Virus record (IMG/VR): IMGVR_UViG_3300006921_000154
Coordinates: 1-23,863 of that record
Reading direction: 5' to 3' (one strand)
Origin: a virus
Length of the DNA stretch: 23,863 bases
How positions within the stretch are numbered: the stretch's first letter is position 1; each line of letters begins with the position of its first letter. A model generated the notes under the pieces. The model ran no database searches. It was not told the DNA's origin and saw nothing but the letters and a program-made list of their open reading frames with translations. Both the position numbers and the translations under genes were made by a program. Below, in pieces: positions 19,801 through 23,810 of this stretch.

Positions 19801-22799
19801 AATACAACTATGTATTTGCAGGTAGAGAGAAAGATAGAATACATGAATTCCTAGCTTACGCCGCTACTAATAGACAAATGATTGAGTTTCTTAAAACTCA
19901 ACCTAAACCTGTAAGGGAAGGAATTCTAGATAATATAATAGGTATTATTACAGATGTAATGAATTTCTTAAAAGAAAGCTTTGGTGCTCGAACTTACGCT
20001 GCTAAGGGCAACAATGCATTCGCAGAGATCCTTGCTGCTACTGAGCACTTAGTAGCTGTTCAAGCTAAGCATGAGAGCATGCTAGATAGATTGAATGCGT
20101 ACACCTATAATAAGCTCGATCAATCGGATGAATTCCTTAAACGAACTGGAGAAAATGTTTTCCTTAAGCTTCAAGGTAAAGAGGGGGAAACTCCTAGTCG
20201 TCTTAGACAAGCTGTTTTTGGTGCCGCTGGTGGAATCTACGCTACCATGACTACTAACGAGGCTACTATAGCTCTTAGGCAGAAAATAGATCAGAAGTTG
20301 AATAAAACTCTGAGAGGCATTGCTAATGAAATTGGAGATGGTGCTCTTACTAAAGAAATGATCGAACAGTTACTTTATGTAAAAGTTAATATATCCAAAG
20401 CTCGTCAGCAGGCAGAGACATTTACAATGAGTTGGTTTAATGGCAATAAAAAAGAAGATATAGAAGGTATTTGGAAATCCGTTAAAGAAGACGGAATGGA
20501 TGTTAAAACAAAAGTAGCACTAACTAGAGTAGTGTTCCAGACTGATCTATCTGTACTATTAAATGAAGATAATGAATGGGCTATGACTCCTGCGGAGATT
20601 ATGGATCTTATAGGGCATGCAGGCAGATCTAGACGAGCTACGTTAAAAGCTAGAATAGCTAAGGAACTTAAACTATCTCATAAATCAGATGCTCTTAGTT
20701 ACGCCAAAGAGTTGGGGTATTGGATTGCTACTGGTAATACTAGATTGGATGATTCTCATACTAATGTAAGTACAATTGCTGCACAGTATTTTACTAATCC
20801 TACAGCTGCTGAAGTTAATTTACTAGATATGTACTCTACATTGTCTGCGTTAGATTACACAGATGCTAATCATAACGAGGCAGTATTAAAGTTAGCTAGA
20901 GCAGAATTCATGGATAATCCTGATCGTAACGGTATCAGTGATCTACTAAAGAGCCACCGTACGTACAAAGAAAATATTCGTGCGGATAATTTTGAAGAGA
21001 ACGAGATGCAGCTAGTTAAAGGATATATTGTAGAGCGCGTAGATAACTTCACTTCTATTAAAATGGGCAGAGCAGATCAAGCTAAGGAAATGAAAGAACG
21101 GGGCTATTCTGAGAGCTACCCAGTAAGAAAGGTAGATCCTAGACAAACTATCGATACTATGTATGTTACCCGTACTACCCCAGAAGTTACAGACGTATCT
21201 GGAGTAATGTCTACAACTAACCAGCGTAACATGGGTACTACGTTAACTGAGATACTAGTTAGAGATCCTGCATATCACTTTACAAAAGGGCCCAATAAAG
21301 GTAAGCCTAATTTTTATATAATAAAAGCTGCAGTAGATAAATTTATTAAAGCTAAATCTAGAGCCGCTAAATCGAATAAAACTTTTAAGTGGGATGATTC
21401 TTTAACTATGCGTCCTCTTAGGGATCAAAACGGTAACATTACTGACTATCGAGTAATGATGAATCATGCTGACGTAGAGCAGATTATCCGCCCAGATCTG
21501 CAGGTTGACCACGTATTTGCTCATATGAGATCTTCAGCTGTAGATCGTAAAGAAACCATTGAAAGTGATAAGAAGACTGTAGAGCTTCTTGTATACGAGC
21601 AATTGGAGCTAATGGAAGCTAGCCCGGATATATCATGGATTAATATCATGGATCCTAATTCTCCATACATTGATAGATTTAGGAAACTACCTAAAGCTGT
21701 TAGGAAACACATGGAAGAATATGCCAAAGGTGGTCGATTCTTTGTTAGGGAAGATATTATAGATAAAGTATTCGGATATAAATCATTTGATTTATCTGAA
21801 CTGAAGATGCTCCAAGATGACGACACCAGCTTTAAACGTATTACCAAAAGAGCTGCGGGGTTAACTCATCACGCAATTAAACAAACTGTAGGTTACGGTA
21901 AAAACCGGGTAGTTATAGCAATGCCTAAAGTAGTTGTAGGTAACATGTTATCGAATATCTACCAATTAACGATGAGAAAAATACCATTAGATTACATTTT
22001 CCACAAAATAGTGGAAGGAGTACATGAGTATAACAAGTATCGTAAAGATACTGAAAGGCGCACTAAATTAAAACATGAGATAGAATCGCAAAAATTGGAT
22101 CCAGATACTAGTTCAGAAGCTGTTGAAATGCGTCAACTGGATGATCGTATTAAAGGTAATCTAATCCATCGATTAAGTAAAGCTGGGCTAAATTCTTTGA
22201 TTGTTGAAGATATTAATGATGCTCAAACAGATGGATGGATTAATAAGTTACAGAAGACTATTCCGTACTCTTTTCCTCGAGCGCAAAAGTTTATAGATAA
22301 AATACCTTCTGAATTAGGCGATGTAGCTAGATTTTTATTCATGACTAAAGGCAGTAAGCCATATCAGATATCACGGCATATAGTACAGATGACGGACTTT
22401 TTAGCTAGATATGTAATGATTGAGCATGCTACTAAAGTAAAAGGACAAGGCTTCAAAGAAGCCGTGCACGAATCTCTTGATGCTTTCGTAGTATTTGATG
22501 AAGCGATGATTCCAGCGCTAGAAACACTTGAAGCAGTAGGAGCTACGTCATTTCTTTCTTACTATCTACGTAATGCTAGAGCATCTAGAAAGTTAGTTGC
22601 ACAAAGTCCTACAGGAGTAGCACTAGCAGCCGCAGCTCAGCATACTACTGGCATACCCGTACTAGGGAATGTAAACAGTTCCTGGTTAGCTGGCAGATTT
22701 ACTCCAAATACTCTTCAAACAGATGATCTATTTGATGAAGCTAATAACGTTAGTTTATTTGAGATTGTCAAAGACGTAAATAAAGACCTATTTAATTGA
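7815..22799 (+). CDS. Giant 4,994-aa virion protein: transglycosylase + N4-type virion RNA polymerase + SF1 helicase + zinc peptidase
   Basis: One uninterrupted frame of 14,985 bases occupies the position of N4 gene 50 (virion RNA polymerase, ~3,500 aa). Order of parts by residue: lytic transglycosylase ~128-243; polyproline run 318-324; acidic disordered linkers; hydrophobic segments 741-769 and ~855-920; coiled coil ~935-1135; more charged linkers with a small SH3/KOW-like stretch ~1617-1673; RNA polymerase ~1880-2990; RecD/Dda-like helicase ~3090-3665; HExxH zinc peptidase ~3830-4060; unassigned C-terminal region to 4994. By analogy with N4 it should be packaged in the head in one or two copies and ejected with the DNA, then transcribe early genes. 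The ATG at 7815 is the only in-frame Met before residue ~100; its ribosome site is weak. The domains match those of phage 'polyvalent proteins' delivered into hosts. The 3' end overlaps the convergent gene by 12 bp. Domain calls rest on motifs; the joint mechanism is inference. Confidence 0.9.
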   Translation: MRKFDDIKRSLYGDDTATLDPDYAQGPSDPKATSLTNRLLEAKARINQQKLQVATEVFGNGHKNTAPVAEQKAYIKSPENTTDLSDPPISFESLPSKPFMQEEEPIATGTPLDKEPEPTEVLFKDLNDAADRYGVPKNLLKALAKQESNFNNEAVSETGVRGVLQVTEKTGKEMFEGTGVEFDVTNQDHQIEAGTKYLAKHIKDWKAKGFGDQQAQQLATASYNTGFKRVSDAISETGKALPTMEEIEEAGNKLFPESNLTKDGKKIPFSKEEYKIKSKQAKSFREGMAHWKKIHYQDGELQEFGVEGGDEFVTAGTPPPPPPPSEPLSLSVDDFEDEEELIITEKDRKTPGAIAKKVSRTAQKPSKPINVDKEWDKLLDTVVANDDVFLMGLSDGTESLKIAAKAFMKSQGVSGLTSPQALTYLNDNAEDLVNWIKKTSSTERAALEDTVKPVKIDATPREPTDISVPTITKTPIRETTGDLKKVPDIQERDPNRVKDQIKPTKIEDTERPTSDIEKPVSKSKDVRIIEEEPIVDVGELSPDDIYSSALDYYEKSATTDLDAAYESTDGFDLAYLAQKEIQRQKEVTQGFMPLKNKTTVVEQFSNRVFKHKDGTWTVRTSSGRELTGLDEIMAKSYADYDRENWASDPDAPLDGSAGQYFNQTMQSLAYPVELIASAFTQTPESRASIKKMAEEYKKYFPVNRASMQGASTALALISEQKGSVEAIKYAFNNIGTFLEKGFDSVGFTLALAVGNVPVQIGMLASLAHGKANTMKDEWRQLDENKGKELTPEIAARIEISAAFSMLAEKVSVQAIKGVVSGKPLIKVDPTKWMNKVGDAINRGLNKNLGTKTANLLLVKPITKIAAPLAGEGGQEVISQGFEHWGLKEEFLSKSEMVAIGIEGTLAAPGVAGTVASLQLTKEAAKQVAKGTPATRKRIFLEKTLTDTQAQLSKITVEDRINDLDQQINDLSGEVKDTETGVASQNKRFDEIYDTLRAEAFGQLSIPDAIKAAKEQLATELESLQSEKAQLEKDTKPLTFKDNEFLSRPIKRDLAKVEQQIEALKTAEPKPGETPTARNEQIQNLENRKKTLEDKLNSRVTKQQLEYLRQKLTQAKAKIESALETDLTGKEKNKEELAGIALDPKYGKELGEGELAIALKEIRVLEDTDDPGMLDPDRELDPIGLEATSDYTPTKDSGLEVVKETEGGAVTSNTVQLKEEPAEWTDEKTGRRLTKEDFDSPIEYQQFVKKTRKFDADRERGIKELKRIKEEKIKEISPEDINPRRQQLVLERLKKLTNRKLNDTEKQAVREKVAELKEKGVLPTDAGKKGSKADKLFSGPTAFADAQNATPEQLKEALDDPKTDAATKKHLLAIQKAQEDQKKLDEKLEDKTFADVHEEVVRGEGKRFKGLHTYRNEIIELLKNPEKRPIALINQKVAVLYDEMQNHATNLSNKLYAFKQAYDKAESGFSDTGKLWAVSGVIDPAAQKLNPNTRKMKYTVQEMTRAEFDKEVEERREAAGISFLTEISSSKQTDTTLDSRNLINALEEEVKLGRSAWEAVKTYPTTSIAKNEAKAQGKAETDSEFLAGLDKIEEKIGRPTEEISDEKIADIKDPQKKAKVKEGDIVNVVDQDGSLITPKPVPITKMLGKGPDGIEYVQVEGSSAGYQIDRIVPVKSETKARPKGTSIPEEIAKLKEDLKRVRQLKEEKAKKDKLGSAPDEDYDKQEREILRKIEELEALERQAGQQPTEDTGGDGADEVFDETTKTSKSSPDSAEQLTQETGTDAETETKTKAGKVQDFIASTIKKYWPVILKASAKNRERIMGMLGTFFTDLVQIGDIENVPGLHTLQDTDFIWTDADIESGRIRKPQKLVGTFSWQKLRDALTGLGVDKATAKHIAQQYGKFKNRYENIAVALKAGSNVRIIDSEDTRVYEIVSINSEGIAKLELKKDEPKKLIVAGKELPIKTSSSVEQLFDAKQFALGEPLSILLRPYNNSKTEQVGKLPDQILLGMYLGALSFRTKNPTNTRFTSDWQRKQFLYSGKKDPNKNEITELEDIGHGFNEAADSIGKDVAKSLQLSAKKIAKDHPTLTQDSADLYYARLLPALGMMALDIAAGKDSEAWFGIENKVFNFLEAKAKDRNFNNPKNKDDDQTYRHIKYPEKKKSKEELIALAEDKSALEKITEQLDMKLDSYGEVLREPVDTPTRIKRSLKKVPRKVRKALEKLHNAKWNISETADSVVVLNKSDAGKDLLNRLMGVLSTEGDMHQRQRDSYEAANRDKQNDLKSFLEANEAGELKDFYFAYELQGHHRILQQGKINPQNSKVTRFLLQSWGAQTYNKNNLWKFKLAVAQNFGLDVDKNKLAWAETQFDHIVNNGHVQEAVKAMQALNENKDDKAAASKLAEAVSQIKSIDDYKDANIQLLTAITALAKYMPSGDPIRAKAEFKSDIVMEIDGITNGFAMNLLQFPIFDSEQLETHLNQTGTWYDVRSSHDPTIPDVYMTLIDHIKEGDTDDKALDWYIENAWKSDFVSEAGRYTKGTKKKPPTPQQEAENARTLAKYPEMYKARSEALRSLVPDLHLYNKKMRKTVKYPFMIYMYGGGTKSIAQGVASDVVDGFYEEVTALHNMWQAMQKGTVAPEDRKYLNELGIITRKDYKNKMMAFVDNLEKLGAFEGNKSPSKEEYKQLLLDGKALDVDKNGKALHNFNDTELTQVIGRTVEPRFEHGLSSMLGSTKNARSDVIKMGQMMHRMFMLKYETAYQKKLDKINAEYKASLSEEDKRNFVPLDRLTEKQITEMVAGQNAELAEVIPQAAGPLAQILLDRETGKEYTDGALDLSSTESVRGNEKLAIRSDKISNKMTPSENDNRPANRDIMEKQLGFVESGVSTLIRQIQNMDSVLLTQTFGGGNGKGDPRVNVGFTNNKWEGDGNVLPLHDAFMASPEQLSVISEIYGTAYIEYNKKYSIIETTFKQVQKIRKTLTPEEAHFLNQMYSAEEQNKQNPRDADDFIDEFKDRTEEVQGFRKLLFDKMKEKGVVSHQLYMPKPQGESITSYEESLEEIDAVVNEKEPLPGAEVDRPVLPFNDKNGDPVKVNDDQWRAMAQMETWWDTDIEDINNKIFVLQGRGGTGKTTIVEAALTKLGLNLERNEDGTLVLDPYDNKPISNPNLGEVKFALPTHKAKQVIKQAAGKYKDEDFTTIAGLLGEKPNYVPRSQKDKDTGKTTIVWKAQFEKDTELAKKALDDLKGVKVIVIDEASMVNEKDTTELIQIAEQKGIRLLFMGDNVQLPPIEQGGKGTVDVARVFDTAMGIGQKKPIPFEPKHYAQLKQRMRQDADNPILAITDILANVAEWIHKKHTSYKKLEHGKNRQLYFELPLINNKNVKYMEGNSYNGATKNTIKAFADDYKAARLEGKEGGVKYIHYQKADHKRSASLRTKIRKAIFGDADPGIFEKPYLKGERIVLDDSVTLLNKDGEVQNFTKDLHNGDEVTVQKELYTITAPYKDGKDRGENKAPVYKNISVDILEVKLDGSGVVYKLVLENAQSKEDIVKGMIRNRKYGIFKGEPGTENIASNYTGKDKFLEGRVVKEMFTEDLGAAYIINAHKSQGSTYDTVYADYENMLRGYHGADFLTRVKALYVATSRPRTKLVMVGDAGVMGLNLSFGDGDLIKEGENANVELIDANQEILENVVNKETSNLDDLIEEEIEQIIKSDVPPTPTPTLSWKDLDSFLNDGLTDAEQNAIDNLARFAGDETILEYINNPQSLKSELKSIESQAREDEARAEADEEFGMNEDGDAESAESAVINKGLTVLHKVLVKKGVTDKLGSLGSMDDLPNEPTGDPRDLGVIGKGNFKKLFDQFKQFSTNYYANTREMLAHSETLDTVLGILSEGITEIGGINLSLQEVQGITQGEYDIANRAMKINLSNSVPYSVNQSPQEVYVHELLHATTALGIRQNPLIVNRVERVYVQTKRAIDAKYGKGSGYKVFLTGINTPSENDIAMARKQYNYVFAGREKDRIHEFLAYAATNRQMIEFLKTQPKPVREGILDNIIGIITDVMNFLKESFGARTYAAKGNNAFAEILAATEHLVAVQAKHESMLDRLNAYTYNKLDQSDEFLKRTGENVFLKLQGKEGETPSRLRQAVFGAAGGIYATMTTNEATIALRQKIDQKLNKTLRGIANEIGDGALTKEMIEQLLYVKVNISKARQQAETFTMSWFNGNKKEDIEGIWKSVKEDGMDVKTKVALTRVVFQTDLSVLLNEDNEWAMTPAEIMDLIGHAGRSRRATLKARIAKELKLSHKSDALSYAKELGYWIATGNTRLDDSHTNVSTIAAQYFTNPTAAEVNLLDMYSTLSALDYTDANHNEAVLKLARAEFMDNPDRNGISDLLKSHRTYKENIRADNFEENEMQLVKGYIVERVDNFTSIKMGRADQAKEMKERGYSESYPVRKVDPRQTIDTMYVTRTTPEVTDVSGVMSTTNQRNMGTTLTEILVRDPAYHFTKGPNKGKPNFYIIKAAVDKFIKAKSRAAKSNKTFKWDDSLTMRPLRDQNGNITDYRVMMNHADVEQIIRPDLQVDHVFAHMRSSAVDRKETIESDKKTVELLVYEQLELMEASPDISWINIMDPNSPYIDRFRKLPKAVRKHMEEYAKGGRFFVREDIIDKVFGYKSFDLSELKMLQDDDTSFKRITKRAAGLTHHAIKQTVGYGKNRVVIAMPKVVVGNMLSNIYQLTMRKIPLDYIFHKIVEGVHEYNKYRKDTERRTKLKHEIESQKLDPDTSSEAVEMRQLDDRIKGNLIHRLSKAGLNSLIVEDINDAQTDGWINKLQKTIPYSFPRAQKFIDKIPSELGDVARFLFMTKGSKPYQISRHIVQMTDFLARYVMIEHATKVKGQGFKEAVHESLDAFVVFDEAMIPALETLEAVGATSFLSYYLRNARASRKLVAQSPTGVALAAAAQHTTGIPVLGNVNSSWLAGRFTPNTLQTDDLFDEANNVSLFEIVKDVNKDLFN
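8196..8543 (+). other. Domain: lytic transglycosylase (SLT-like), residues ~128-243 of the giant protein
   Basis: The domain reads YGVPKNLLKALAKQESNFN, then AVSETGVRGVLQVTEKTG, then ATASYNTGFKRVSDAI. This is the SLT family signature: catalytic Glu147 in QES, the G-x-x-G-x-x-Q segment, and the AxYNxG motif at 221-226. Such domains cleave murein glycan strands to anhydro products. At the N-terminus of an ejected protein it recalls T7 gp16, whose transglycosylase aids passage of DNA through the cell wall. Confidence 0.88.
10035..10574 (+). other. Hydrophobic segments in the giant protein (residues ~741-920)
   Basis: Residues 741-769 (GFTLALAVGNVPVQIGMLAS) and about 855-920 (LLLVKPITKIAAPLAGEGG, then GTLAAPGVAGTVASL) are apolar, Gly/Ala-rich and lack charge for stretches near membrane-spanning length. 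In a protein carried inside the head these could insert into the cell membrane during ejection. They may instead be buried helices of a soluble fold. Confidence 0.4.
10617..11219 (+). other. Long coiled coil in the giant protein (residues ~935-1135)
   Basis: This region is rich in Glu, Lys, Gln and Leu with heptad-like spacing (EDRINDLDQQINDLSGEV, ELESLQSEKAQLEKDTK, VEQQIEALKTAEP, KKTLEDKLNSRVTKQQLEYL), broken by short Pro/Gly turns. It probably forms extended antiparallel helices that separate the N-terminal envelope-acting part from the polymerase. Confidence 0.7.
13452..16784 (+). other. Domain: N4/T7-type single-subunit RNA polymerase (virion RNAP), residues ~1880-2990
   Basis: All catalytic motifs of the T7/N4 class appear in order. 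Arg2308 (QGHHR) is followed eight residues later by NPQ (2316-2318), the same spacing as T7 Arg425 to FNPQ. Motif A: Asp2451 in EIDGITNG. Motif B: R2583-x3-K2587-x7-Y2595-G2596 (RKTVKYPFMIYMYG), exactly the T7 Arg627/Lys631/Tyr639 pattern. Motif C: His2930-Asp2931 in LHDAF. The spacings (143, 136, 344) resemble those of mini-vRNAP (Arg424, Asp559, Lys670, Asp951: 135, 111, 281). The extent was estimated by transferring N4 mini-vRNAP borders. The usual TxxGR lacks Thr and Gly here, a real deviation. Confidence 0.87.
17082..18809 (+). other. Domain: RecD/Dda-like SF1 helicase, residues ~3090-3665
   Basis: Motifs in order: a Q-motif-like DDQWRAMAQM; Walker A GRGGTGKTT with Lys3124; the THKAKQ segment (motif Ia); Walker B VIVIDEAS with Asp3247-Glu3248; motif III GDNVQLPPIEQGG from 3275; motif IV KQRMRQ at ~3320; a beta-rich insert ~3456-3540 in the place of the SH3-like 2B domain of RecD2/Dda; motif V/VI NAHKSQGSTYDTV from 3593 and ATSRPRTKLVMVGD with Arg3634. 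The set is complete, so an active ATP-driven 5'-3' DNA helicase is expected from the family. Confidence 0.9.
19302..19994 (+). other. Domain: zinc metallopeptidase-like (HExxH), residues ~3830-4060
   Basis: VYVHELLHATTALG contains HExxH with His3933, Glu3934 and His3937. HEFLAYAATN at 4010 supplies Glu4011 as a possible third zinc ligand, 74 residues further on, as in gluzincin-type folds. The preceding segment (AMKINLSNSVPYSVNQ) resembles the edge strand leading to the active helix. Zincin domains are known in phage and plasmid polyvalent proteins. The substrate is unknown: self-cleavage or host proteins are both possible. Confidence 0.78.
19995..22796 (+). other. Unassigned C-terminal region of the giant protein (residues ~4061-4994)
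   Basis: About 930 residues without a recognised catalytic motif. It is mainly helical and charged, with a more apolar end that includes KVVVGNMLSNIYQLTMR (from ~4710) and TSFLSYYLRNARASRKLVAQ (from ~4915). In N4 the C-terminal region of vRNAP is needed for packaging into the head; this region may do the same (inference). The final residues are acidic and Asn-rich. Confidence 0.5.
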
Positions 22800-23072
22800 T
22801 AATTTTACTGCGTAGAATAGTAAATAAAACATTACCATAACTAAGATAGTCGGAATAATTACTACAGAGCCCGCTAGAATAATTAAAGCTACAGCTATTA
22901 TTAAAGCAGCTATTAAAAGAGCTTTTATTTTCTTCACGAATCCTTTTGGAGTACTATCTGGAATGGAGTCATTTAGTTCGTATGCTGCTCTTTCTCTCTC
23001 CCTTTCGTCCTTAATTTGCCGAACTAGTTCAAGATTCCTATAATACGTCTCGTTGTCAAATTTCTTAGTCAT
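22788..23072 (-). CDS. Small membrane protein, function unknown
   Basis: A 94-aa protein with a charged helical N-terminus (residues 1-45, with RQIKDERERERAAYEL) and a strongly hydrophobic C-terminus: residues 51-73 form a clear membrane helix and 75-89 a probable short second one, split by Pro74. It starts in an ATGA overlap with the upstream gene, so it is translationally coupled. Its 3' end overlaps the giant gene on the other strand by 12 bp. Phage membrane proteins of this size include holins, spanin parts and superinfection-exclusion proteins. The topology, with the soluble part first, is not typical of common holins, so I do not assign one. Confidence 0.72.
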   Translation of the reverse strand: MTKKFDNETYYRNLELVRQIKDERERERAAYELNDSIPDSTPKGFVKKIKALLIAALIIAVALIILAGSVVIIPTILVMVMFYLLFYAVKLSIK

Positions 23073-23563
23073 TGGTTAAATAGTGAAGGGTTAAGTTGAG
23101 GTAAACTATCTTCTTTAACTTCAGGTATTTTTTCTTCTTTTTCTTCTTCAATTACAACTTTCTCTTCGCTTTCAGGAGCTTTAGCTAGTTTTTCAGCTTC
23201 TAGCTTTAGTTCTTCATTAGCTGCTTCGATACCTTCTTGAGCTATCTTATCTATCCTTGCTTTCTTAATAGCCGCTTCTTTAGCAATGTTTTCAGCTGAG
23301 TCATCCATGTGTAGTTTAGCTTTGACTTCTCCCTTTTCCTCCGGAGTAAGTCTACGTCCAAGTAATTTCTCTTCTTTGTGGAGTGCCATTTCTTCGGCGT
23401 TACGGCGTGTTTTACCTTCGCGTGGAAATTCATACTCATATTGAGACTCCGCATTAGATGTATCGTTAACAGTTACCTGCACATGTTCACTAGTAATATT
23501 AAGATGTTCTCTAATAAGATTACGTATCTCTTCTCGTACAATGGCTTCTATATCTAGATTCAT
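23069..23563 (-). CDS. Acidic, coiled-coil-rich hypothetical protein
   Basis: A 164-aa protein with a good AGGAG site seven bases before its ATG. Residues 1-20 form an amphipathic helix (IEAIVREEIRNLIREHL) that could drive oligomerisation. The middle is charged and helical (RRLTPEEKGEVKAKLHMDD). Residues ~130-155 are very rich in Glu and Lys, and the tail ends in LPQLNPSLFNQ. No family is recognised. It overlaps the genes on both sides by four bases (ATGA), so it is the core of a coupled cassette with the 48-aa and membrane proteins. Confidence 0.72.
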   Translation of the reverse strand: MNLDIEAIVREEIRNLIREHLNITSEHVQVTVNDTSNAESQYEYEFPREGKTRRNAEEMALHKEEKLLGRRLTPEEKGEVKAKLHMDDSAENIAKEAAIKKARIDKIAQEGIEAANEELKLEAEKLAKAPESEEKVVIEEEKEEKIPEVKEDSLPQLNPSLFNQ

Positions 23564-23706
23564 TTACGTCTCCTATCTAACTTATTCTTTTTTGTTTTAT
23601 AAGTATACTCAGCTGGGTACACAATAGACCATGTACCACACTGGCATAATGGGGTAGGTTTATTAACTGGGATTTTAATAATACTATCTAATACGTTATT
23701 CTTCAT
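23560..23706 (-). CDS. 48-aa basic protein with a CxC pair
   Basis: The ORF MKNNVLDSIIKIPVNKPTPL then CQCGTWSIVYPAEYTYK, ending in a basic KKNKLDRRRK tail. An AGGA site lies about ten bases upstream of the ATG at 23706. Its TGA overlaps the start of the 164-aa gene in ATGA, and its own start sits in an ATGA with a still smaller upstream ORF. Ribosome site, overlaps and non-random composition support a real gene. A single CxC with no second pair in the chain is not enough to call a zinc finger. Function unknown. Confidence 0.6.
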   Translation of the reverse strand: MKNNVLDSIIKIPVNKPTPLCQCGTWSIVYPAEYTYKTKKNKLDRRRK

Positions 23707-23777
23707 TTAGCTTTTCCTATAAATTGACCTCGGAAGTTATCAGTACACGCTAGAGCTTCCGTTAATAGCGTTCCCAT
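23703..23777 (-). CDS. Possible 24-aa ORF at the head of the coupled minus-strand cassette
   Basis: ATG at 23777 reads MGTLLTEALACTDNFRGQFI then GKAK and stops in the ATGA shared with the 48-aa gene. The four-base overlap matches the arrangement of the other genes in the cassette, which is the main support. Against it: no Shine-Dalgarno site, very short, and an in-frame TAG lies seven codons upstream of the ATG, so it cannot be the tail of a longer protein unless an alternative start is used. It may be a leader peptide. Confidence 0.33.
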   Translation of the reverse strand: MGTLLTEALACTDNFRGQFIGKAK

Positions 23778-23810
23778 CCACAGTATAAACGTTCGCTATT
23801 TTAGCTATTA

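Noticed and set aside
22788-23563. Idea that the 94-aa and 164-aa genes are a holin/spanin lysis pair.
   Set aside because: No endolysin nearby, no lipobox or signal-anchor arrangement typical of spanins, and the membrane segment is C-terminal; evidence too thin.
23726-23744. tRNA-like string on the minus strand (CTGATAA then GAGGTC, recalling tRNA-Ile).
   Set aside because: The five bases on each side of the would-be anticodon loop do not pair, and no acceptor or T-arm can be drawn; the 24-aa ORF explains the sequence.
23764-23800. 7-bp inverted repeat AATAGCG/CGCTATT across 23 bases at the head of the minus cassette.
   Set aside because: Long loop, AT-rich arms and no T-run; too weak to call a terminator or regulator.
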